Below, one piece after another: positions 1 to 4,729 of a stretch of DNA of 6,287 nucleotides (positions within the stretch are counted from its first letter, which is position 1; each line of letters starts with the position of its first letter). The notes beneath the pieces were generated by a model that was given only the letters and a program-made list of their open reading frames with translations, ran no database searches and had not been told where the DNA came from. A program made the translations under genes and the position numbers. Location: assembly GCA_020051815.1 (NCBI GenBank), contig JAGVQF010000202.1, forward strand, positions 1-6,287. The letters run 5' to 3'. The DNA comes from Candidatus Saganbacteria bacterium (GTDB lineage Bacteria; Margulisbacteria; WOR-1; O2-12-FULL-45-9; XYB2-FULL-48-7).

Positions 1-464
1 CCAAAAAGCACAAGATCCCGACTGTGGTGTTTGAGCCCAAGAATTTTAAAGACAAGCACACTTATGAGCTTGAGATCGTCAAGGAGCTGAAAAAACACGA
101 GGCCGGCCTCGTTTGCCTGGCCGGCTATATGAGGATCGTTGGGCAAGTCCTGCTTGAGCATTTTCCGCACAAAATAGTCAATATCCATCCGTCGCTTCTG
201 CCGTCTTTTCCGGGCCTCCACGCGCAGAAGCAAGCGCTTGATCACGGCGTGACCGTGACCGGCGCCACCGTCCATTTTGTCGACGATGGCTGCGATACCG
301 GCCCGATCATCGTCCAGTCAGCCGTGCCGGTCAAAGAGAATGATACGGAAGAGACGCTCTCCGAAAGGATCCTTGCGCAGGAACATCACATTTATCCGCT
401 GGCGATCGAATTTATTGCCAAGGATAAGCTTAGAATAGAAGGGAGAAGGGTGAAGCTTAAATGA
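1..464 (+). CDS. purN: Phosphoribosylglycinamide formyltransferase (GAR transformylase), 5'-truncated by window edge
   Basis: PurN transfers a formyl group from 10-formyltetrahydrofolate to GAR in the cytoplasm, an early step of de novo purine synthesis. About 153 codons are visible; the reading frame is open to the window edge, so the N-terminal part with the GAR phosphate-binding region is missing. The GTG at 24 is internal, since coding sequence continues upstream of it. The fragment carries the family's catalytic signature: NIHPSLLP at 180-203 followed by PGLH, with the catalytic Asn (180-182) and His (186-188), then the loop FVDDGCDTGP, whose Asp at 294-296 completes the usual Asn-His-Asp triad. 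LAGYMRI just before matches the folate-site strand of the family. The C-terminus is of normal length. The stop TGA (462-464) overlaps the purH ATG in an ATGA, so translation of the two genes is probably coupled. Confidence 0.95.
   Translation, partial: KKHKIPTVVFEPKNFKDKHTYELEIVKELKKHEAGLVCLAGYMRIVGQVLLEHFPHKIVNIHPSLLPSFPGLHAQKQALDHGVTVTGATVHFVDDGCDTGPIIVQSAVPVKENDTEETLSERILAQEHHIYPLAIEFIAKDKLRIEGRRVKLK
425..459 (+). promoter_or_regulatory. Possible hairpin enclosing the purH ribosome-binding site
   Basis: TAAGCTT at 425-431 is complementary to AAGCTTA at 453-459. The 7-bp stem would hold a 21-base purine-rich loop containing the only Shine-Dalgarno-like sequence for purH. Such a structure could modulate coupling between purN and purH. 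However, translating ribosomes finishing purN would melt it, and two HindIII-like palindromes this close can occur by chance. Confidence 0.2.
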
Positions 465-2053
465 AACGCAAAGCTAAAAGGGTCAAGGGTCAAGTCGCAA
501 GTGCCAAGAAGTATGCTTTAATTTCGGTTTATGATAAAACTGGATTAGCTCCTTTTGCCAGGGAATTGAAACAGCTGGGCTTTGAGTTCATCTCATCCGG
601 CGGCACGGCTAAGTTCCTGCGCAAGAGCGGCCTCAAGGTCACCGAGGTCTCCAAGCTGACGAAGTATCCTCACATGTTCGACGGACGGGTTAAGACGCTC
701 CACCCGATGATTCACGGCGGCATTCTGGCCGACCGGACGAATAAAGCGCATCTAAAAGAGATCAAGAAATATAAAATTACGCCCTTTGACCTCGTGATCA
801 GCAATCTTTATCCTTTTGAAGAAGTGATCTCGAAGAAAAACTTTACGCATGACGAAGCGATCGAGAATATCGATATCGGCGGGCCGAGTATGGTGCGCGC
901 CGCCGCTAAAAATTACAAGAACGTGGCGATCGTTGTTGACCCCAACGATTATCAAAAGATCATTGCCGAGTTAAAAGCGGACGGTTCGATCGGCCTGGAG
1001 ACGCGGGAGCTTCTTTCCGCCAAGGCCTTTAAGCACACGGCGCAATACGACGCGCTGATCGTGCGTTATTTTTCTGCCCGGCTGACCCGGCCGGAAGAGT
1101 TTCCCCGCGAGATGGGGATCCTGCTTGAGAAGATCCAGGACCTGCGCTACGGCGAGAATCCGCACCAGAAGGCGGCGCTCTACCGCGAGCTTGGTGCCAA
1201 AGGAGAGGGACTTCTGACCGAGGCGAAACAACTGCACGGCAAGGAACTCTCTTTCAATAACATTGTCGACATGGAGGCGGCCTGGAACTGCGCCAATTAT
1301 TTTGCCGACCCGACCGTTGTGATCGTCAAGCATAACAATCCCTGCGGCGTGGCCAAGGCCGAGACATTGGTCGAGGCCTACAAAAGCGCCCTGGCCTGTG
1401 ATCCGGTCTCGGCTTTTGGCGGGATCGTCTCCGCCAACCGCCGCATCGATGAGGTGACGGCCAGAGAAATCGCCGCGCTTTTTGTCGAGGTCATCGTTGC
1501 GCCGTCTTACACGCCGAAGGCACTCGACATTCTCAAAAGCAAGCAGAACATCCGGATCATGGAGATGGGGGAGCGGGCGATCAACAAGCCTTTTAAGGGA
1601 CTTGATTATAAGCGGATCAGCGGCGGCCTGCTGGTGCAGGAGCCGGATATCGCCCAGCTTGGCATCAACGAGATCAAAGTCGTCACCAAGCGAGAGCCGA
1701 CGATGGCCGAGATGGAAGACCTCTTTTTCGCCTGGGGCGTGGCCAAGTACGTCAAATCGAACACGATCGTTTATGTTCGGAGCGGCAAAACCGTCGGCAT
1801 CGGCGCCGGCCAGATGTCGCGGATCGACGCGGCCGAGATCGGCATCAAGAAATCACAGGGCGGGGTCAAGGGCTCGGTCCTGGCTTCCGACGCTTTCTTT
1901 CCTTTTTCCGATGTAGTAGAATTAGCGGCTAAGAACGGGATCAGCGCGATCATCCAGCCGGGCGGCAGCAAACGCGACCAGGAATCGATCGACGCCGCCG
2001 ACAAAGCCGGCATCGCCATGGTCTTTACGGGGCGAAGGCATTTCAGGCACTAG
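461..2053 (+). CDS. purH: Bifunctional AICAR transformylase / IMP cyclohydrolase
   Basis: PurH carries out the last two steps of de novo IMP synthesis: formylation of AICAR, then closure of FAICAR to IMP. At 530 residues it is complete and of normal length. Residues about 16-145 form the MGS-like cyclohydrolase domain, with SSGGT at 45-49, GRVKTLHP at 75-82 and ENIDIGGPSMVRAAAKN at 135-151. The transformylase domain follows, with LRYGENPHQ at 228-236, the Lys-His pair K290-H291 in VIVKHNNPCG, DPVSAFGG at 314-321 and AWGVAKYVKSN at 424-434. It ends in the canonical FTGRRHFRH. Residues 2-15 are a basic extension (KRKAKRVKGQVASA) before the usual YALISVYDK start; no ATG lies between, and the extension is partly encoded by a degenerate heptamer repeat. 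A weak purine-rich ribosome site (GAAGGG, 445-450) precedes the ATG. The downstream barrel gene starts 9 bases after the stop, suggesting one transcript. Confidence 0.97.
   Translation: MKRKAKRVKGQVASAKKYALISVYDKTGLAPFARELKQLGFEFISSGGTAKFLRKSGLKVTEVSKLTKYPHMFDGRVKTLHPMIHGGILADRTNKAHLKEIKKYKITPFDLVISNLYPFEEVISKKNFTHDEAIENIDIGGPSMVRAAAKNYKNVAIVVDPNDYQKIIAELKADGSIGLETRELLSAKAFKHTAQYDALIVRYFSARLTRPEEFPREMGILLEKIQDLRYGENPHQKAALYRELGAKGEGLLTEAKQLHGKELSFNNIVDMEAAWNCANYFADPTVVIVKHNNPCGVAKAETLVEAYKSALACDPVSAFGGIVSANRRIDEVTAREIAALFVEVIVAPSYTPKALDILKSKQNIRIMEMGERAINKPFKGLDYKRISGGLLVQEPDIAQLGINEIKVVTKREPTMAEMEDLFFAWGVAKYVKSNTIVYVRSGKTVGIGAGQMSRIDAAEIGIKKSQGGVKGSVLASDAFFPFSDVVELAAKNGISAIIQPGGSKRDQESIDAADKAGIAMVFTGRRHFRH
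479..506 (+). repeat. Degenerate heptanucleotide tandem repeat inside the purH 5' end
   Basis: Four 7-base units lie in tandem: AGGGTCA (479-485), AGGGTCA (486-492), AGTCGCA (493-499) and AGTGCCA (500-506). The first two are identical; the others keep AG at the start and CA at the end. The array encodes most of the non-conserved basic N-terminal extension of PurH and stops just before the conserved domain, as though a repeat occupied the gene's leader and was incorporated into the reading frame. Confidence 0.5.
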
Positions 2054-2057
2054 GAGG
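2052..2057 (+). promoter_or_regulatory. Strong Shine-Dalgarno site of the barrel gene, overlapping the purH stop
   Basis: AGGAGG lies 5 bases before the ATG at 2063 and shares bases with the purH stop TAG (2051-2053). It fixes the start of the barrel gene and links its translation to the end of purH. It shows that the host uses canonical Shine-Dalgarno initiation inside operons, unlike the three first-in-transcript genes of this window. Confidence 0.85.
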
Positions 2058-2062
2058 GACAA

Positions 2063-3268
2063 ATGGTGAAAAGGATTTGGGTTGGGATGCTGGTTTGGTT
2101 GTTGGTATTTGGTTATTGGTCGTTCTGTAACGCTCAAATCCCCGTGTCAACCTCGGTGACCTCCTCAACCGGCGGTCCGACCCAGCTGCAATCAAATATT
2201 GGCGGCCTGAGCATAGGTTTCATTAAAGTCGGAACGCAGGATGTGACGACGCTTTCCTGGCATCCAGATCTAAAGTTCGGCCCCTGGGGCTTTGGGGGGG
2301 ATGTTAATCTTGGTCTGGGTAACAATATCCCAGCCGGATACGAAACGGCGGTCATCCGTTATGTTGAATACGATGATTCGAAAAAGGGCTTGAGGTATGG
2401 AGTATTGGATGGTGTGACTTACGGCCACGGGCTGATCATGAAAAATTATTCGACCCGCTTATCGAACCAGGTCATTTTGACGAATGAGCAGATGGGCTTC
2501 AAGGGCTATCTTGATCTTGATAAGTATGTTGTTCGCGGGCTCTATACGCGCTCGAACATCCAGGCAGTTAGGGTAGAAGAGCGGATAAATCCGATGCTGA
2601 CCCTCGGCCAATATTATATTTCCGATACGACCGGCCGCACGATCACCCAGACTGGCGGAACGACTCGGATTTTTCCGGCTCAGGCGGCTATTGGCGCGGA
2701 TGCCACCGTGCCTTTGCCGAACAACCTTGAGGCCTATGCTGAAGCCGGCCAGCTTGTCAACCACGGCAGCGGCCTCTCGGCCGGGCTCTCCTGGGCTTAC
2801 AACCTGATGGTGGCCGACGCTTCTTTCTTAGCTGAATACCGCGTGCTTGATAAAGGCTTTGTGCCCGGATTTTACAGTGTTGATTATGAGACTAACCCGG
2901 TCGACCTCGCTTCGGCCGAAGCGACTGGCCAGCAGAAGAACGGTTATCTCGCCCAGATAGGTATCAACGCGCTGGGGCTGGCCAAACTTGATGCGGTCTA
3001 TGAGAGCTATCAGGGGAGCAATACAAGCTTGACCGCCGATCTGACTGTAAAGGCGAGCGACCAGGTCGATGTGCATGGCTATTACAAACAGCCGAATTTT
3101 GTCGATTTCCGCTCGATCGATCTTAATCAGGGGGCGATCTTAGGGGCGGATGTCTCTTACAAGATCAATCCTTTCACCAGAACGATCGTCCATTATAAGA
3201 AGGCCTATAACCCGGCGACCGGCCAGGTCGAGTCGACGCAGTATTACGAGGTGGCGTTGAGCTTTTAA
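2063..3268 (+). CDS. Predicted outer-membrane beta-barrel protein, family not recognised
   Basis: This is a 401-residue exported protein. Residues 1-24 form a Sec signal peptide: basic MVKR, a Trp-rich hydrophobic core at 5-21 and probable signal peptidase I cleavage after CNA (24/25). Cys22 is preceded by S-F rather than a lipobox, so this is not a lipoprotein. A Ser/Thr-rich linker (about 28-44) follows, then alternating polar/hydrophobic segments rich in Tyr and Gly, as in transmembrane beta-strands. The protein ends in YEVALSF, with aromatic or hydrophobic residues at positions -1, -3, -5 and -7, the usual C-terminal signal recognised by the BAM complex. I do not recognise the family and assign no substrate. 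The gene follows purH by 9 bases, an unusual partner for purine synthesis genes; a role in nucleoside uptake is only a guess. The coding sequence carries a heptamer array in the signal peptide and a run of seven Gs at 2294-2300. Confidence 0.8.
   Translation: MVKRIWVGMLVWLLVFGYWSFCNAQIPVSTSVTSSTGGPTQLQSNIGGLSIGFIKVGTQDVTTLSWHPDLKFGPWGFGGDVNLGLGNNIPAGYETAVIRYVEYDDSKKGLRYGVLDGVTYGHGLIMKNYSTRLSNQVILTNEQMGFKGYLDLDKYVVRGLYTRSNIQAVRVEERINPMLTLGQYYISDTTGRTITQTGGTTRIFPAQAAIGADATVPLPNNLEAYAEAGQLVNHGSGLSAGLSWAYNLMVADASFLAEYRVLDKGFVPGFYSVDYETNPVDLASAEATGQQKNGYLAQIGINALGLAKLDAVYESYQGSNTSLTADLTVKASDQVDVHGYYKQPNFVDFRSIDLNQGAILGADVSYKINPFTRTIVHYKKAYNPATGQVESTQYYEVALSF
2095..2122 (+). repeat. Heptanucleotide TTGGTNN repeat in the signal-peptide coding region
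   Basis: Four consecutive 7-base units begin at 2095, 2102, 2109 and 2116: TTGGTTG, TTGGTAT, TTGGTTA and TTGGTCG. Every unit keeps TTGGT. Two further TTGG words occur just upstream, at 2077 and 2082, out of phase. The stretch 2061-2120 has a single C. The array encodes the hydrophobic core of the signal peptide, roughly residues 11-20, which explains its high Trp, Val, Leu and Phe content. Confidence 0.6.
2294..2300 (+). repeat. Homopolymer G7 tract inside the barrel gene
   Basis: Seven consecutive Gs encode Gly78-Gly79 and the first base of Asp80. One added G would bring TAA (2305-2307) into frame almost at once. One lost G would end translation at TGA 2391-2393. Poly-G runs in surface-protein genes are classic slippage sites, but seven is near the short end for active phase variation. 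Confidence 0.4.
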
Positions 3269-3597
3269 CGGGGAATAATTAAAGCCAATATCTTCTTAAG
3301 CTCTTTCAGGTCGGTCGAACAGGTTTCCCAAACGATTTTTTTATTGACGCCGAAATATTCATGAATCAAGCGATTTCTCATGCCAATCATCTGGCTCCAT
3401 GGCATAGTTGAATATTGGGACTTCGCTTCTCCACTGATTTGGTTTGCGGCTTCCCCGATTATTTCCAGCTCACGGACAACCGCGTCGATTTGCATGTCAT
3501 TGTCGACAAACTGATCGTAGGAGACGTTCAGCAGATACTTTTCTATTTTCTGGATAGCTTCAAAAATATGCTCGAGGTAAACCAAATCATCTTTCAT
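3265..3597 (-). CDS. hepT: HEPN-domain toxin HepT (DUF86 family)
   Basis: This 110-residue, mostly helical cytoplasmic protein belongs to the HEPN family whose members act as RNases in type VII toxin-antitoxin pairs. It shows the diagnostic R-x4-H-x-Y motif: R74, H79 and Y81 in RNRLIHEY. In studied HepT proteins, Arg and His form the nuclease site and the Tyr is the residue AMPylated by MntA to silence the toxin. All three are present, so the toxin is predicted to be catalytically intact. RELEIIGEAANQIS at 42-55 is also typical of the family. The ATG (3597-3595) lies inside the 3' end of mntA with an 11-base overlap and only a weak GAG ribosome site, so it is probably translated by coupling to the antitoxin. 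Its TAA (3267-3265) overlaps the stop of the convergent barrel gene in TTAA. Confidence 0.88.
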   Translation of the reverse strand: MKDDLVYLEHIFEAIQKIEKYLLNVSYDQFVDNDMQIDAVVRELEIIGEAANQISGEAKSQYSTMPWSQMIGMRNRLIHEYFGVNKKIVWETCSTDLKELKKILALIIPR

Positions 3598-3895
3598 AAA
3601 TTGTCTCGGCCTGGCCCAATACTTCCGCTCGGAAGCGCTGACTGATCGCTTCCGAAGTCAATAAATCGATTTTCTTATTGAGTTTTTTCTCAAAGCTATT
3701 TTGAATATCGATAAATTTAAAAAAACCTATGCGCGCGGTTGGGGCAAATTCCACGAGCAGATCAATATCGCTGTCTTCTTTCTGGGCGCCATTCAAAAAA
3801 GAGCCAAAAAGCGAAACTTTTTTGATGTCATTCCGAAACGGCCCTTGTTCGATGGCCTGGCTGATGATTTCCTTGATTTTTTCTTTCATAATCAT
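3587..3895 (-). CDS. mntA: MntA-type nucleotidyltransferase antitoxin
   Basis: This is a minimal nucleotidyltransferase of about 102 residues. It has GSF at 31-33 followed by DID at 43-45, that is GS-x10-D-x-D with the two metal-binding aspartates, and the third acidic residue D77 in KKIDLL. MntA proteins use ATP to AMPylate the conserved Tyr of the partner HepT toxin; that Tyr is present in the adjacent gene. The frame stays open upstream to a TTG at 3931, but that codon forms part of the promoter's TTGACA, so I place the start at ATG 3895, or alternatively ATG 3889 (MKEK). The antitoxin comes before the toxin and overlaps it by 11 bases. Both catalytic signatures are intact, so the module appears functional rather than decaying. 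Confidence 0.87.
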   Translation of the reverse strand: MIMKEKIKEIISQAIEQGPFRNDIKKVSLFGSFLNGAQKEDSDIDLLVEFAPTARIGFFKFIDIQNSFEKKLNKKIDLLTSEAISQRFRAEVLGQAETIYER

Positions 3896-3902
3896 ATTGA
3901 TT

Positions 3903-3931
3903 ATTTTACTCAAATAATGCCCAAATGTCAA
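3903..3931 (-). promoter_or_regulatory. Sigma-70-type promoter of mntA-hepT
   Basis: On the minus strand TTGACA (3931-3926, consensus) is followed by a 17-base spacer and TAAAAT (3908-3903, one mismatch to TATAAT). Seven bases separate the -10 from ATG 3895, so transcription should begin at or one base before that ATG. The messenger would be leaderless or nearly so. No Shine-Dalgarno sequence precedes either candidate start. A perfect -35 and optimal spacing suggest strong basal transcription; no operator palindrome is obvious. Confidence 0.75.
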
Positions 3932-3962
3932 AAAATCACAGTACTACGAGATAGCGTTGAAC

Positions 3963-4030
3963 TTTTAGTTAATGGGTTGATAGGTGGTTGGGTAGTTAGG
4001 TAGTTAGGTGGTTAGGTGGTTGGGTGGTTA
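3963..4030 (-). terminator. Candidate Rho-dependent termination region after tsaC
   Basis: Read as tsaC transcript, 4034 down to 3963 contains no G at all (72 bases). Over 4030-3971, 28 of 60 bases are C. A C-rich, G-free, unstructured RNA directly after a stop codon is the textbook composition of a Rho utilisation site. No GC hairpin with a U-run is seen between tsaC and mntA, so this is the best candidate for ending tsaC transcription. This is inferred from composition only. Confidence 0.35.
3981..4028 (+). repeat. Octanucleotide tandem repeat T(A/G)GGT(A/G)GT, six copies
   Basis: Six 8-base units run without gaps: TAGGTGGT, TGGGTAGT, TAGGTAGT, TAGGTGGT, TAGGTGGT and TGGGTGGT. A seventh partial unit (TAGG) continues to 4032. 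Variation is limited to A/G exchanges at positions 2 and 6. The G-rich strand holds many GG and GGG runs with short spacers and could form two-tetrad quadruplexes. The array abuts tsaC, whose stop TAA (4030-4028) straddles the junction with the partial unit. The 132 bases between mntA and tsaC hold this array, the mntA promoter and nothing else recognisable. Confidence 0.8.
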
Positions 4031-4561
4031 GGAGCGGAGGACAGACATTCCCGCTGTCGCGTCAATAACCCTCGAGGCCTTGCCGTGTTTAACTCTGCCT
4101 GGAAGAATATAATCTAAGGCCGGCAGTTTCTGCTTAACCTCATTTACCGTCAAAGCTGGTTTTTCTCCCGCTTCATTGGCTGATGTGGCCACGATCGGCC
4201 CGACCGCCCTGATCAATTTCAATATCATCCGATGAGCCGGGATTCTCAAGCCGACCTTGTTTGTCCCGCCAGTTATGAGCTTTGGGACTTTTGAGGTTTT
4301 GTAGACGACCAGGGTTAAGGGGCCCGGCCAACTCTTTTTTGCCAGTTTTTCCGCCTGATCGCTGAATTTTCCCAGCTCTTTCGCCTGCCTCAAGCTGGCG
4401 ACCAGCACCTGCAGGGGCTTTGAGCGCGTCCGCTTCTTGATCTTATAGATACGCCTGATCGCCTTGGGCTGGCTCAAAAGGGCGCCGATGCCGAAGACCG
4501 TCTCCGTCGGGAAGGCGATAACACCGCCGGATTTGAGGATGTTAATAGCCTTTTTCAGCAT
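4028..4561 (-). CDS. tsaC: L-threonylcarbamoyladenylate synthase (TsaC/YrdC/Sua5 family, short form)
   Basis: This enzyme makes threonylcarbamoyl-AMP from threonine, bicarbonate and ATP, the first step of the universal t6A37 modification of ANN-decoding tRNAs, in the cytoplasm. The 177-residue protein is a single YrdC domain without the extra Sua5 domain. Visible signatures are GGVIAFPTETVFGIGAL at 12-28 (threonine/ATP site), the basic KKRTRSKPL at 42-50, SWPGPLTLV at 77-85, VGLRIPAH at 103-110 and ATSANEAG at 125-132 with the SAN motif. The C-terminus is odd: family members usually end near a VLRPG-like sequence plus a few residues, while here the protein stops at VLRS, and the stop codon lies at the edge of an octamer repeat. 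The start is ATG 4561, 6 bases after an extended -10; there is no Shine-Dalgarno, so initiation is probably leaderless. It is divergent from mtaD. Confidence 0.93.
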   Translation of the reverse strand: MLKKAINILKSGGVIAFPTETVFGIGALLSQPKAIRRIYKIKKRTRSKPLQVLVASLRQAKELGKFSDQAEKLAKKSWPGPLTLVVYKTSKVPKLITGGTNKVGLRIPAHRMILKLIRAVGPIVATSANEAGEKPALTVNEVKQKLPALDYILPGRVKHGKASRVIDATAGMSVLRS

Positions 4562-4567
4562 AAATAT

Positions 4568-4577
4568 AGTATATCAC
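4568..4577 (-). promoter_or_regulatory. Extended -10 promoter of tsaC, predicted leaderless
   Basis: On the minus strand TG-A-TATACT (4576-4568) is an extended -10 element, followed by exactly 6 bases and the ATG at 4561. With normal spacing, transcription would start on the A of the ATG. No -35 resembling TTGACA occurs 16-18 bases upstream; that position falls inside the palindromic element. No ribosome-binding sequence is present. Confidence 0.6.
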
Positions 4578-4578
4578 G

Positions 4579-4697
4579 GCCCTCATCCGCCAGTGCTAAA
4601 CTGGACCCCTTCTCCCAAAGGGAGAAGGAAATTCATTTTTGTTTTCCCCTCTCCCTCTGGGAGAGGGGGGAAAGCTTATGCGTTAGCGGGTGAGGGC
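4579..4697. mobile_element. Palindromic MITE-like intergenic repeat element (about 119 bp)
   Basis: The ends are imperfect inverted repeats: GCCCTCATCCGC (4579-4590) and GCGGGTGAGGGC (4686-4697), complementary at 11 of 12 positions with the odd pair a G-U wobble in RNA. Inside are a small stem CCAG/CTGG (4590-4593 with 4601-4604), a perfect 9-bp hairpin CCTTCTCCC/GGGAGAAGG with an AAA loop (4608-4628) and a perfect 10-bp hairpin CCCCTCTCCC/GGGAGAGGGG with a TCT loop (4646-4668). The whole reads as two similar arms facing each other. There is no reading frame for a transposase, so it would be non-autonomous. From memory, CCCTCATCC-type palindromes with CTTCTCCC hairpins are widespread dispersed repeats in other bacteria. 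No clear target-site duplication is visible. The rest of the 168-base tsaC-mtaD gap is promoter sequence. Confidence 0.65.
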
Positions 4698-4714
4698 TGT
4701 AGTCGCTGCTTCTA

Positions 4715-4723
4715 TGTTATAAT
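4715..4723 (+). promoter_or_regulatory. Extended -10 promoter of mtaD, predicted leaderless
   Basis: TG-T-TATAAT (4715-4723) is a consensus extended -10, followed by 6 bases and the ATG at 4730, placing the expected transcription start on the first base of the start codon. The -35 position (around 4694-4701) is unlike TTGACA and coincides with the right end of the palindromic element. There is no Shine-Dalgarno sequence. The arrangement mirrors the divergent tsaC promoter. Confidence 0.65.
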
Positions 4724-4729
4724 CCTGCC

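Noticed and set aside
1482..1916. A 144-codon frame inside purH
   Set aside because: Arg/Ser-rich out-of-frame shadow of a conserved region of purH.
2120..2137. Lipoprotein signal at Cys22 of the barrel protein
   Set aside because: The residues before the Cys are W-S-F, which do not match a lipobox; CNA followed by Q fits signal peptidase I.
3929..3931. TTG 3931 as the mntA start
   Set aside because: It is embedded in the TTGACA box of the predicted promoter, and the residues it would add are upstream of the family's usual start.
3701..4003. Plus-strand frames opposite mntA running into the octamer repeat
   Set aside because: They are antisense to conserved MntA motifs and end in repeat-encoded low-complexity sequence.
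3981..4032. Telomere-like or replication-end sequence
   Set aside because: It resembles TTAGG-type telomeric DNA only superficially; it is a short internal array between bacterial genes.
4606..4670. The two strong hairpins as intrinsic terminators
   Set aside because: Neither stem is directly followed by a U-run on either strand, and the position is upstream of both flanking genes, not after one.
4579..4697. CRISPR repeat-spacer array
   Set aside because: The repeated words are inverted arms of a single palindrome; there are no regularly spaced direct repeats.
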